From contig PNKL01000013.1 in the NCBI GenBank assembly GCA_013822425.1, forward strand, positions 1 through 64,000: a DNA stretch of 64,000 nt. The letters run 5' to 3'. Numbering within the stretch: the first letter of the stretch is position 1; the number at the start of each line of letters is the position of its first letter. Positions 25,953-36,618 of this stretch are shown in pieces. A program made the translations under genes and the position numbers. Source of the stretch: Gemmatimonas sp. (GTDB lineage Bacteria > Gemmatimonadota > Gemmatimonadetes > Gemmatimonadales > Gemmatimonadaceae). Under the pieces are notes generated by a model. It had not been told where the DNA came from. It saw only the letters and a program-made list of their open reading frames with translations, and did not search any database.

Positions 25953-26120
25953 GTGACCGCAGTGACGCTGTCGGGCACGTCGGTGGCGAAGCTGGCGCCG
26001 TGGCTCCCGCAGATCGCAAAGGACCTCACCATTGGCGTGGTTGCCCTGTTGGTGAACATCGCCGTCATCGTGCTCGTCACCATCGCGATGCCGCGGCGCT
26101 CAATGGTGCGTGCAGCATAG
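25953..26120 (+). CDS. Small 55-aa membrane peptide, possible transporter C-terminal remnant
   Basis: A GTG at 25953 with GGGAGAG (25940-25946) at suitable spacing begins a 55-codon frame ending at 26120. It encodes a hydrophilic start, the segment LAPWLPQIAKDLTIGVVALL, and one transmembrane helix (VVALLVNIAVIVLVTIAM) ending in basic residues PRRSMVRAA. The helix and its lead-in resemble the last segment of some sodium:solute symporters (xxGxxALLVNxxVxVxV). It could be a genuine small protein or the tail of a deleted transporter. It sits in a 200-base gap between a GTPase gene and a GH16 gene. Not recognised with confidence. Confidence 0.4.
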   Translation: MTAVTLSGTSVAKLAPWLPQIAKDLTIGVVALLVNIAVIVLVTIAMPRRSMVRAA

Positions 26121-26129
26121 GGAGTAGCC

Positions 26130-28096
<1,967 letters not shown>

Positions 28097-28124
28097 CGCA
28101 TGCGGCGGTGACTACCGATGGCAA

Positions 28125-28161
28125 TACCGGCAGGCCGCGCGATGTGCACGGCCTGCCGGTA
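28125..28161. terminator. Terminator hairpin, 13-bp perfect stem
   Basis: TACCGGCAGGCCG (28125-28137) pairs with CGGCCTGCCGGTA (28149-28161) across an 11-base loop. It follows the OYE gene and precedes the end of the convergent hypothetical gene, so it may serve both directions. Confidence 0.8.
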
Positions 28162-28210
28162 CTACACTAGGTTGGCACGGGGGTCAGGAGCCTCGCGCCG
28201 ACGCGCCGTG

Positions 28211-28795
28211 CTACCGCCGCCGCCGCGGGTGCACGACGCGGTGGCTGCCGCCGATGATGATCGGGAAGGCAACCCGCACGCCCGAGTAGTACGGACGGAC
28301 GCCGAATGTGCCGTAGAAGCCAAACGCCCAGGGATCATAGAAGGGATACGGCGGGCCCCACGCCGTGTAGATGTTCGTGACGTGGCGCGGTTCCTTGGTC
28401 TGCACGTCGGGCGCCGCGACCGACACTTGCGCGTTACCCACGACATCCTTGCACGAACGCTTTTCCTTGACGGCCTGGGCGATGAGCCGGCCATCCATCC
28501 ACAGTTCCATGGCCGCCTTGGACGGCGAGGCGAGCTCCACGGACTCGCGGGCGTTCAGCGTGATGCGGGTGTGCTCGGTGCCCTTTTCAAGGCCGTACTC
28601 GAGATCGATCGGCTTGGTGCCATCGTTGCGGATCATGAAGCGGTCATCGCATACGTAGCCGAACGTCACCTGGGCGGCGTCGGCAATGGGCGTGCGCGCG
28701 ACCTCGGTGATCTGCGCGCGCAGCGGTGATGTGGCGAGCGTGGCGCCGACTGCGAGGCCAAGCGCCGTGAGAGCTGACATCCGAAGGTTCTTCAT
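28211..28795 (-). CDS. Secreted hypothetical protein
   Basis: A 194-residue exported protein with a signal peptide (about 1-28, cleavage after PLRAQ or nearby). The middle part is a beta-rich segment with one conserved-looking stretch, FGYVCDDRFMIRNDGTKPID, and a further Cys in KEKRSCKDV; the two Cys may form a disulfide. The C-terminus is rich in aromatic residues and glycine (WGPPYPFYDPWAFGFYG) and ends in a basic tail HPRRRR. Start 28795 is set by the signal peptide; earlier codons have no signal. Convergent with the OYE gene and downstream of the M1 peptidase gene on the same strand. Family not recognised; an envelope protein is likely. Confidence 0.75.
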   Translation of the reverse strand: MKNLRMSALTALGLAVGATLATSPLRAQITEVARTPIADAAQVTFGYVCDDRFMIRNDGTKPIDLEYGLEKGTEHTRITLNARESVELASPSKAAMELWMDGRLIAQAVKEKRSCKDVVGNAQVSVAAPDVQTKEPRHVTNIYTAWGPPYPFYDPWAFGFYGTFGVRPYYSGVRVAFPIIIGGSHRVVHPRRRR

Positions 28796-28949
28796 GGTAC
28801 GATCTCCGGGAAGGTGAGCCCGGCGGGCGGCCGGTGCCGCGTGTCGCATGGGTCTCGTTCCATCGTACCCAGCCTGGTGCACCGGGTTCCACGGGAGCTG
28901 CGGGTTCGCCGCCGCCTCGAATGTCCGGGCGGCGACGCCCGCGGTTCCC

Positions 28950-30617
28950 TCAGCGGGTCGGCGCCGCGCCGACGTTCCTGCCCTCGACGTAGAAGTTCAC
29001 GTCCAGCTTGAAATCCGCCGCGCTGGGGAGGGCAAAGCTGGTGGTCTGCCACTGCTCCGTGGGGCGCACCCAGTCGTACCCGTCTCCCGCGACGCGCACC
29101 TTGAGCGGTATGTTGAAACCCGGGACGACATTCGTCCACCGGTATCTCACCGCACCGCCTTCTATGGCGTACTCAAGGACGGGAATCTGTATCGTGGTCA
29201 GGTACTGCTCAAAGATCTTCGACAGGTCCTTGCCGGATTCCTTGATCATGTAGTCCTGGATCTGGCTGCCGAGGACTGTCTGGTGCCAGAACGTCTTGTT
29301 GAGTCCGCGCAGGATGTTGCGCCACTTGGCGTCGTCGTCCACGATCTGCCGGATCATGTGGAGCATCGTGCCGCCCTTCGGGTACATGTCGCCGGAACCG
29401 GACGCGTTGACCCCGCGCGCCGGCGGTACAATGGGCCGGTCGTTGCGGATGCCGCGACGCACGCCCACCGCGTACTCGGCGCCCGCCTGCTTGCCGAACA
29501 GGCACTCCGTGTAGAGCGCCTCGGAGTAATTGGCGAAGCTCTCGTGCACCCACATGTCGGCGTGGTCCTTGTACGTGATGTTGTTGGCGAACCACTCATG
29601 GGCGCTCTCGTGCACGATGATGAAGTCCCACTTCATGCCGTACCCCGTGCCCGATGCATCACGACCGCGGTACCCGTTGGCAAACCCGTTGCCGTATGTC
29701 ACGGCCGTCTGGTGCTCCATGCCGTTGTTGGACACCTCGATGAGCTTGTAGCCGTCCTCGTACCACGGATACGGACCGAACCAGTTCTCGAAGCAGGCCA
29801 TCATCGGGCGTGCCTGCGCCCACTGCTTCCTGGCGGCGTCCACGTGGTAGGCGAGTGGCCAGTAGTCCATGGTCAGCGTGCCGCGCTCGCCCTGATACAG
29901 CTCCGTGTAGTGCTCGTACTTTCCGATCGCCACATTGATGGCGTAGTTGTTGATGGGATTGACGGAGAACCACTCATAGGTGGTCGTGCCGTTGCCGTTG
30001 TTGCGGATGCGGCGCAGGCGGCCATTGCCGACGCTCACCAACGGGTCCGGCACCGTGGTGGCGATGCGCATGCTGTCCGGCTCGTCGGCCTCGGTGTCCT
30101 TGTTGGGCCACCAGACGCTTGCGCCGAGGCCCTGGTCGGTGGAGACGATCCAGGGGTTGCCCAGACTATCAGTTCCCCACGTGAAGCCACCGTCCCACGG
30201 CGGCCGCTTGGCCGGCTGTGGCTTGCCGTGATAGTAGACCGTCAGCGACTTGCTCGCGCCCGCGCGCTGCGGCGACGCGAGCGTGACGAAGAAGGCGTTG
30301 CCGTCGCGGCGGTACTTCAGCGCCTTGCCATCCTGCACCATGCTGTCGACCACCAGCGGTACCTGCAGGTCCACCTGCAGCTCCTGCGCCGACTTGAGCA
30401 CGCGATAGGTGATGCCGTTGTGACCCTTGATGGAGCTGTCGGGCGGGTTCACCGTGACGTGCAGGTCGTAGAACGTGACGTCCCACCACGCACGTTGCGG
30501 TGTGTCGAAAGAACCGCGCAGCGTGTCGGCGCGGGTGTATGCGCGGGCGCCCTGAGCACACACCGGCTGCCATGACGCAGCGGCGAGGATGGCGAGCAGG
30601 GCGAGGCGGGTCTTCAT
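28950..30617 (-). CDS. M1 family metallopeptidase, secreted
   Basis: A 555-residue secreted zinc peptidase of the aminopeptidase N-like M1 family. A signal peptide (1-22) precedes the beta-saddle domain; the exopeptidase motif reads NGMEHQT (298-304) in place of GAMEN, and the zinc site is HESAH (336-340) with Glu359 in WVHESFANYSE as third ligand. The family usually has a long helical C-terminal domain; this protein ends about 190 residues after the zinc site in a short beta segment, as in smaller bacterial M1 members. Start 30617 is set by the signal peptide. It is divergent from the molybdenum hydroxylase genes, 194 bases apart, and likely digests peptides outside the cytoplasm. Confidence 0.92.
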   Translation of the reverse strand: MKTRLALLAILAAASWQPVCAQGARAYTRADTLRGSFDTPQRAWWDVTFYDLHVTVNPPDSSIKGHNGITYRVLKSAQELQVDLQVPLVVDSMVQDGKALKYRRDGNAFFVTLASPQRAGASKSLTVYYHGKPQPAKRPPWDGGFTWGTDSLGNPWIVSTDQGLGASVWWPNKDTEADEPDSMRIATTVPDPLVSVGNGRLRRIRNNGNGTTTYEWFSVNPINNYAINVAIGKYEHYTELYQGERGTLTMDYWPLAYHVDAARKQWAQARPMMACFENWFGPYPWYEDGYKLIEVSNNGMEHQTAVTYGNGFANGYRGRDASGTGYGMKWDFIIVHESAHEWFANNITYKDHADMWVHESFANYSEALYTECLFGKQAGAEYAVGVRRGIRNDRPIVPPARGVNASGSGDMYPKGGTMLHMIRQIVDDDAKWRNILRGLNKTFWHQTVLGSQIQDYMIKESGKDLSKIFEQYLTTIQIPVLEYAIEGGAVRYRWTNVVPGFNIPLKVRVAGDGYDWVRPTEQWQTTSFALPSAADFKLDVNFYVEGRNVGAAPTR

Positions 30618-30811
30618 GGGTCGTTCTCCGGAACGGGCAAAGGCGGCAGATGGCCGCCCCTGAATCTGCGCAGTCGCCACCGTGGAATCCAACGGTCGCG
30701 CGCGCTGGAACGTTCGGAAGACAGGCTGGCACATCAGTTACTGAGACGACAGAATCCAAGGGTCTGATCGCTGTCCACCCCCCTCTCCCTCCTTGTTAGC
30801 GGAGCCTCGTG

Positions 30812-31288
30812 ATGAAACCGATTGCGTTCACCCTCAACGGCGTCGCGCGCACCGTGACCGTCGACGAGAACCGGGACCTGCTCTGGGTCCTGCGCGACGA
30901 CCTCGGCTACACCGGCACCAAGTTCGGCTGCGGTGCCTCGTTCTGCGGCGCGTGCACCGTGCTGCTGGATGGCAGGGAAGTTCGATCCTGCGTGACGCCC
31001 ATGAGCCGCGTCGCCGGCAAGAAGGTCGTGACCGTCGAGGGGTTGGCGCAGGGTGACAAGCTGAGCCCCGTGCAGGAGGCCTTCGTGGAGCACGTCGGCT
31101 TCCAGTGCGGGTTCTGCACCAGCGGCATGGTGATCGGTGCCACCGCGCTGCTGGATGCGAATCCCAAACCAACGCGCGCGCAGATCATCCAGGGACTGGA
31201 GCGGCATCTCTGCCGCTGCGGCGCGCACCTGCGCGTCGTTGATGCGGTGGAATCTGCGGCCAGGAAGATGGCGGGAGGTGCCAAGTGA
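30812..31288 (+). CDS. 2Fe-2S subunit of a xanthine-dehydrogenase-family molybdenum hydroxylase
   Basis: A 158-residue electron-transfer subunit with two [2Fe-2S] clusters. The N-terminal plant-ferredoxin-like site is GTKFGCGASFCGACTVLLDG; the second is in CGFCTSGMV and HLCRCGAH. The order and length match IorA/CoxS/XdhC-type small subunits. ATG 30812 was preferred over the GTG three bases earlier. The stop overlaps the start of the large subunit gene (GTGA), so the two are translationally coupled. No FAD subunit is encoded, which is typical for the isoquinoline 1-oxidoreductase-like branch that passes electrons to a cytochrome or other acceptor rather than to NAD. Confidence 0.93.
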   Translation: MKPIAFTLNGVARTVTVDENRDLLWVLRDDLGYTGTKFGCGASFCGACTVLLDGREVRSCVTPMSRVAGKKVVTVEGLAQGDKLSPVQEAFVEHVGFQCGFCTSGMVIGATALLDANPKPTRAQIIQGLERHLCRCGAHLRVVDAVESAARKMAGGAK

Positions 31289-33450
31289 TCCGCCAGGACG
31301 AAGAGATGATCGTCCCCGAAGGATGGGGATTCGTGGAGACCATTGACCGCCGCGACTTCCTGCGGCTGACGAGCACGGGTTTGCTGGTCGCGTTCGCGGT
31401 GAAGCCGCCAGACGACGCGCTTCGCCCGGTCTGGAACTTTGCCGAGCAGCAACGCACGCCACCGGACTTCAATGCGTTCCTGCACATCGGTGCCAACGGC
31501 CGCGTGACCTTGTTCGTCGGCAAGATCGAGATGGGGCAGGGGATCATCACGGGCCTGCCGCAGATCGCCGCCGAACAGCTCAACGTGCCGCTCGATCGCG
31601 TGGACTGCGTAATGGGCGACACGGACCTTTGTCCGTTCGACAACGGTACCTTCGGTTCGCTCAGTGTCTGGCGGCTCGGCCCGGTGCTGCACGCGGCGGC
31701 CGCCGAGGCGTGTGCGGTGCTCGTGCAGATGGCGAGCGAGAAGCTGGGTGTGCCCGTTGCGGAACTGACCGTCAAGGACGGCGTCGTCATCAGCCGGACC
31801 GACGCGAGCAAGGCGGTGTCCTATGGCGAACTGGCCGGCGGCAAGAAGATCGAGCGCCGCTACGAAGGGCAGGCCGCGCTCGACAAGGTCAGCGAGTACA
31901 CCATCATCGGGAAGTCGTATCCTCGGCCGGATGCCCGGGCGAAGGTGACGGGCAAGGCGATGTACGCCGGCGACATGGTGCCGACGGGCGCGCTTCACGC
32001 GCGCATCGTACGGCCGCCGGTGCACGGCGCGAAGATCACCTCCGTTGACACCAGCGCCGCGGAGAAGGTGCCGGGCGTACGGATCGTGCGGGATGGCGAC
32101 CTTGTGGCCGTGCTTCACGCGCACCGCGACGAAGCCGATCAGGCGCTGAAGCTGGTCAAGACGACATTCACGCCGTCGCCGAGCGCGCTGGATCACGAGA
32201 ACATCTTTGCGCACCTCGAGACCGTCGCGGTCGAGCGGCGGCAGGTGGGAGCGGCCGGTGATGTGGCCGCGGGCGAGAAGAGCGCCGCTCAGGTGATCAG
32301 CGCGAAGTACCGGAAGGGGTACGTCGCCCACTCGCCCATGGAGACGCACTCCGCCGTGGCGTCCGTTGCCGCCGACGGCAAGGTGACGGTGTGGGCGAGC
32401 ACGCAGACGCCGTTCCCCCTGCAGACGCAGGTGGCGCGGGCGCTGAAGCTTGCGCCCGAAAAGGTGCGCATCATCACGCCGTTTGTGGGCGGCGGGTTCG
32501 GCGGCAAGAGCGCCAGTCAGCAGGCGGTGGAGGCCGCGCGCCTGGCAGTGGCAGCCGGCACGCCCGTGCGCGTGGTCTGGAGCCGCGAGGAGGAGTTCTT
32601 CTTCGACACCTTCGACCCGGCGGCGGTGATCAGCATCCGCGCCGGGCTTGATGGCGCGAAGCGCATCGTCTCGTGGGACAACGACATCATCGGGTCCGGG
32701 GGCCGCGGGGCGGCGATGTTCTACGCCGTGCCCAACCACCGGACGATGACGAAGGGCGGCTGGAGCGGCAATCAGGGAGGCATGCACCCATTTGCCGTGG
32801 GTCCGTGGCGGGCGCCGGGGGCCAACGCCAACGTTTGGGCCCGCGAGTCGCACATCGACACCCTGGCTGCTGCCGCGGAGATGGATCCCGTCGAGTTCCG
32901 GCTGCTGAACCTGCAGAACCCGCGCATGCGGCGCGTGCTCGAAAGCTGCGCGAAGAAGTTCGGCTGGACTCCGAAGCCAGGGCCCAGCAAACGCGGCTTC
33001 GGCGTGGCACTCGGCGAGGATGCCGGCACCTATGTCGTGAACATGGCCGAGGTGAAGGTGGATCCCGCCACCGGGGCCATCAGGGTCGTGCGCGTCGTCT
33101 GCGCGCAGGACATGGGGGTGGTCGTCAACCCCGAAGGCGCCACGCAGCAGATGGAAGGATGCATCATGATGGGGCTCGGCTACACGCTCGCCGAGGAAGT
33201 GCGGTTCAGGAACGGCGAGGTGCTGGACAGGAATTACGGGGGGTACAGCCTGCCGAAATTCTCGTGGATGCCGAAGATCGAAACCGTCATTCTCGATTCA
33301 CCCGACTTGCCGTCACAGGGCGGCGGCGAGCCGGCGATCGTGGGCATGGGCGCGGTCATTGCGAACGCGGTGTTCGACGCCACGGGCGTGCGGATCACGC
33401 GACTGCCCATGACGCCGGCGCGGGTAAGGACAGCGTTGGCGAAACTATAG
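31285..33450 (+). CDS. Molybdopterin-binding subunit, isoquinoline-1-oxidoreductase-like
   Basis: A 721-residue large subunit that carries the molybdenum cofactor and oxidises an aldehyde or N-heterocycle. The start region includes DRRDFLRLTSTG, a twin-arginine motif, so the complex is probably exported folded with its small partner. Conserved cofactor-binding blocks include KIEMGQGIITGLPQIAAEQL, VGGGFGGKSASQQAVEAARL, and the C-terminal GGGEPAIVGMGAV, where the catalytic Glu is expected. The layout with a Tat signal on the large subunit and a two-subunit composition resembles IorB and periplasmic aldehyde oxidases. Substrate unknown. It is overlapped at the start by the small-subunit gene and followed by a damaged ggt gene. 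Confidence 0.92.
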   Translation: MIRQDEEMIVPEGWGFVETIDRRDFLRLTSTGLLVAFAVKPPDDALRPVWNFAEQQRTPPDFNAFLHIGANGRVTLFVGKIEMGQGIITGLPQIAAEQLNVPLDRVDCVMGDTDLCPFDNGTFGSLSVWRLGPVLHAAAAEACAVLVQMASEKLGVPVAELTVKDGVVISRTDASKAVSYGELAGGKKIERRYEGQAALDKVSEYTIIGKSYPRPDARAKVTGKAMYAGDMVPTGALHARIVRPPVHGAKITSVDTSAAEKVPGVRIVRDGDLVAVLHAHRDEADQALKLVKTTFTPSPSALDHENIFAHLETVAVERRQVGAAGDVAAGEKSAAQVISAKYRKGYVAHSPMETHSAVASVAADGKVTVWASTQTPFPLQTQVARALKLAPEKVRIITPFVGGGFGGKSASQQAVEAARLAVAAGTPVRVVWSREEEFFFDTFDPAAVISIRAGLDGAKRIVSWDNDIIGSGGRGAAMFYAVPNHRTMTKGGWSGNQGGMHPFAVGPWRAPGANANVWARESHIDTLAAAAEMDPVEFRLLNLQNPRMRRVLESCAKKFGWTPKPGPSKRGFGVALGEDAGTYVVNMAEVKVDPATGAIRVVRVVCAQDMGVVVNPEGATQQMEGCIMMGLGYTLAEEVRFRNGEVLDRNYGGYSLPKFSWMPKIETVILDSPDLPSQGGGEPAIVGMGAVIANAVFDATGVRITRLPMTPARVRTALAKL

Positions 33451-33477
33451 CAGGGGACACGGGGAGTGCGCGACAAG

Positions 33478-35046
33478 TGGAAGTTCGATTGCTGAAGTGC
33501 GTGTGGCGTGGCGGGCTGGCGACCATGGCGGCGGGCATCGTGTCCACAGGATGCCAGCGCCAGCGGTTCGCGGAAGGAACGGCGGGTGAAATCGCGGCGA
33601 GCGACAGTACCATGGTCGTCTCGGCGTCCCCGTACGCCGCTCGCGTGGGGGCGAGCATCCTGTGGGGGCGAGCATCCTGCGGAGCGGCGGCAATGCCGTG
33701 GACGCCGCGGTGGGGGTGGCCTTCGCGTTGACGGTCACGTATCCGACGGCCGGCAATATCGGCGGTGGCGGCCTGATGCTGGCGCGCATGAACGGCGAGA
33801 CCTTCGCGCTCGATTTCCGTGAGCGCGCGCCGTTCGCCGCGCCGCGCGACATGTACCTGGACGCCGAGGGGAATCCAACGGACCGCAGTATCACGGGGGC
33901 GCTCGCCGTCGGCGTACCCGGCAGCGTGGCAGGGCTGTACGCCGCGCACCAGAAGCTCGGCGCGCTGCCGTGGCGCCACGTCGTGCAACCGGCCATTGAA
34001 CTCGCCTCGAACGGATTTCGCACGGATTCGGCATTCGTCGAGGATATCGCCGACAACATGGCACGGTTCTCCCCCGCGTCGGCCGCACTCTACGCACCAC
34101 AGGGCGCCCCGATGGCAGTCGGCACGCGTTTCAAGAACCCGGACCTCGCGCGCACGCTGCGACTGATCGCCGATCAGGGAGCGAAGGGCTTTTATGAGGG
34201 CGAGACAGCCGAGAAGCTCGTCGCCGAGATGCAACGCGGGGGCGGCATCATCTCGCTCGAGGACCTGAAGCGCTACGAGCCGAAGTGGCGCACGCCGGTG
34301 GTGTTTACCTATCGAGGGTACCAGGTGTTGACCATGCCTCCGGTCTCGTCGGGTGGGCTGACGTTCGCCCTGATTGCGAACATCCTCGGCGGACACGACC
34401 TGCGCGCCATGGGTGCGCATTCCATCGATGCCATTCATGTGATGGCCGAGGCGGAGCGCGTGGCCTTCGCGCGGCGCAACACGTTGCTCGCCGATCCCGA
34501 CTTCGTTCCCACTCCGAGCGCTTCGTTCCTGTCCCCCGACACCGCCACTGCGTTGCGCGCCCGCATCTCGATGGCGAGGCACGTGACGGACCGCGTGGCC
34601 GCGGACTCCGCGTGCGGCCAGCATACGACACACTTCTCAGTGGTGGACGGCAAGGGCAATGCCGTCGCGCTGACGACGACCCTGAACACGGGCTTCGGCT
34701 CGGCAGTGACAGTGACTGGTGCGGGCTTCCTGCTCAACAATCAGATGGACGACTTCACCGTGAAGCCGGCGTCCTCAACCAGTCGAACGTCGTGGACTTC
34801 CGCATGCCGCTCGACGAGGCGATGAGGGCGCCGCGCTTCCACGCGCAGGACTATCCGGACCGCTTAGACCTCACGATGCCCGGCATTCCCGATTCCGTGG
34901 TGAAGGCGCTGGAATCCCGTGGCCACACGGTCCGGACGAGGAAGGGCGGAATGGGCTTCGGCTGGGCGCAGGCGATCATGCGTGCCGGGGGCCGGTGGCA
35001 CGGGGTATCGGAGCCGGCGGGGCACGGGCTGGCCGCGGGGTACTGA
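33478..35046 (+). pseudogene. ggt: Gamma-glutamyltransferase gene with two frame-breaking lesions
   Basis: Pieces of one gamma-glutamyltransferase lie in two frames. The first (from GTG 33478) encodes a lipoprotein-like start with VSTGC and MVVSASPYAARVGASIL. A 17-bp exact tandem duplication at 33645-33678 then shifts the frame; without one copy the sequence would continue directly into RSGGNAVDAAVGVAFALT. The middle part is intact through HTTHFSVVD, containing the catalytic Thr, to LLNNQMDDFTVKPA. About 50 residues that normally follow, including the SSM and GSPGG oxyanion segments, are then missing and the remainder (VLNQSNVVDFRMPLDEAMRAPRFH to AAGY) is in another frame. Autoprocessing and catalysis would be lost. 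It follows the molybdenum hydroxylase genes. Confidence 0.85.
33645..33678 (+). repeat. 17-bp exact tandem duplication in ggt
   Basis: GTGGGGGCGAGCATCCT occurs twice back to back (33645-33661 and 33662-33678). The length is not a multiple of three, and deleting one copy restores the gamma-glutamyltransferase frame, so this is a recent slippage-type mutation or an assembly error. Confidence 0.95.
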
Positions 35047-35154
35047 GTGGACCGCCGGGACAAGCCATCAGGCCGGAACGGCGCGATATTATCAAGGTCG
35101 GCGTGCGGTTTGTGCCTGGCGTGCGCCGCACACCCCTGTCCTGGAGACCTGCGC

Positions 35155-36540
35155 GTGTCCGCCCTCTTTGCCCGCCGATTCGTCGTCGTCCTCACGCTGG
35201 CCGCCATGGCGGCGCTGCAACCTGCTACCCAACTGCACGCGCAGGCCCGCCGCGACGTGCGCGCTCTCGACGCGCGACCGGTGGCCCCGTGGGTGCGCGA
35301 CGCTGTCATCTATGAACTGAACGTCCGGACCTTCTCGTCCGAAGGGACGTTCAACGCCGTGACCGCCCGGCTGCCCGAGCTGCAGAAGCTGGGGGTGACG
35401 ATCGTCTGGCTGATGCCGATCCACCCCCTCGGGCAAGTGAAGAAGAAGGGGTCCATCGGCAGCCCGTATGCCGTGCGGGACTATATGGATGTGAACCCGG
35501 CGTACGGCACCAAGGACGACCTCAAGCGGCTGGTGCGCGAGGCGCACCGCGTGGGACTCAAGGTCATCATCGACGTCGTGGCCAACCACAGCTCCTGGGA
35601 CAACGTCCTGATGAAGACGCCGTCGTACTACCGACGCGACGCGTCGGGACAGATCCTGTCGCCGTACGACTGGACCGACGTGGCGGCGCTGAACTACGCA
35701 AACCCGGCGACGCGCACGTACATGCACGGTGTGCTGCAGTACTGGCTGCGCGAGTTCGACCTCGACGGCTTCCGGTGCGATGTGGCGGGCGAAGTGCCCA
35801 CCGACTTCTGGGAAGAGGCGCGACGCAACCTCGAGCAGATCAAGCCGGACATCATGATGCTCGCCGAGTCGCATGAACCTGAATTGCTGGTGAGCGCGTT
35901 CGACCTCGACTATGGCTGGCCGGGCTACCATGCCCTCAAGGACGCCATCCTCGGCAACCGCAGCGCGCGCGCCGTGCGCGAGGAATGGGAGACGGAGCGC
36001 CGCAACTACCCCAAGGGAGCGCTGCACCTGCGGATCGCGGATAATCACGACGAGAAGCGCGCGATCACGTTCTTCGGCGAGCGCGCCGCCCTCGCCGCGT
36101 TCGCGCTGGTTTTCACGATGGACGGCGTGCCGCTGCTCTACAACGGCAACGAAGTGGGTGACGCCACGGAGAGCTTTGCGCCGGCGCTGTTCGAGAAGCT
36201 CCCCGTCTGGTGGCAGATGCGTGAACGTCGGCCCGAGTTCCCGAGGTTCTTCGACGGGATGATCCCGCTTCGTCGTGCGCATCCCGCCCTGCGCGGCGGG
36301 GGGACCACATGGGTGCGGAACACGGACGAAGACCGCGTGATCACCTTCGTACGCTCGGATGCGACGGAAGACGTGCTGGTGGCGGTGAATCTCACCAACC
36401 GCGCGTTTGCCGGCAGCGTTGAGGTAGCTGGCGCAGGGTACACCGAGATCACGCCGTGGGCGGCATCGATCGCGGCCGCTGCGATGCCGGCGCTGACGCT
36501 CGACCCGTGGGGCGTGCGGATCTTCCGAAGGGCGAAATAG
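35155..36540 (+). CDS. GH13 alpha-amylase-family enzyme, secreted
   Basis: A 461-residue alpha-glucan-active enzyme with signal peptide (about 1-30) and a compact catalytic barrel. Conserved regions: DVVANHS (region I, 140-146), GFRCDVA with nucleophile Asp209, LAESHE with acid/base Glu238, and ADNHDEKR with transition-state Asp299. A short beta domain follows and ends near GVRIFRRAK. The size and sequence suggest a secreted or periplasmic amylase/maltase-like enzyme rather than a large amylopullulanase. GTG 35155 was chosen since GGAG lies nine bases before and a signal peptide follows immediately; the open frame extends upstream without one. Convergent with a second GH13 gene, so both may serve alpha-glucan use. 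Confidence 0.9.
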   Translation: MSALFARRFVVVLTLAAMAALQPATQLHAQARRDVRALDARPVAPWVRDAVIYELNVRTFSSEGTFNAVTARLPELQKLGVTIVWLMPIHPLGQVKKKGSIGSPYAVRDYMDVNPAYGTKDDLKRLVREAHRVGLKVIIDVVANHSSWDNVLMKTPSYYRRDASGQILSPYDWTDVAALNYANPATRTYMHGVLQYWLREFDLDGFRCDVAGEVPTDFWEEARRNLEQIKPDIMMLAESHEPELLVSAFDLDYGWPGYHALKDAILGNRSARAVREEWETERRNYPKGALHLRIADNHDEKRAITFFGERAALAAFALVFTMDGVPLLYNGNEVGDATESFAPALFEKLPVWWQMRERRPEFPRFFDGMIPLRRAHPALRGGGTTWVRNTDEDRVITFVRSDATEDVLVAVNLTNRAFAGSVEVAGAGYTEITPWAASIAAAAMPALTLDPWGVRIFRRAK

Positions 36541-36561
36541 TATCAGAGTGATGCGAACGCG

Positions 36562-36585
36562 GCCCGCCGGGGCATGTCGGCGGGC
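36562..36585. terminator. Short terminator hairpin between the two GH13 genes
   Basis: GCCCGCCG (36562-36569) and CGGCGGGC (36578-36585) form an 8-bp GC stem with an eight-base loop in the 78-base gap between convergent stop codons. There is no long T-run. Confidence 0.55.
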
Positions 36586-36618
36586 GGCCTGCTGCGTGCG
36601 GACGTCAGTCCTCGAACG

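Noticed and set aside
33662-34825. Intact short gamma-glutamyltransferase starting at GTG 33662
   Set aside because: The start lies within a tandem duplication, the export signal is in another frame and the C-terminal oxyanion residues are missing.
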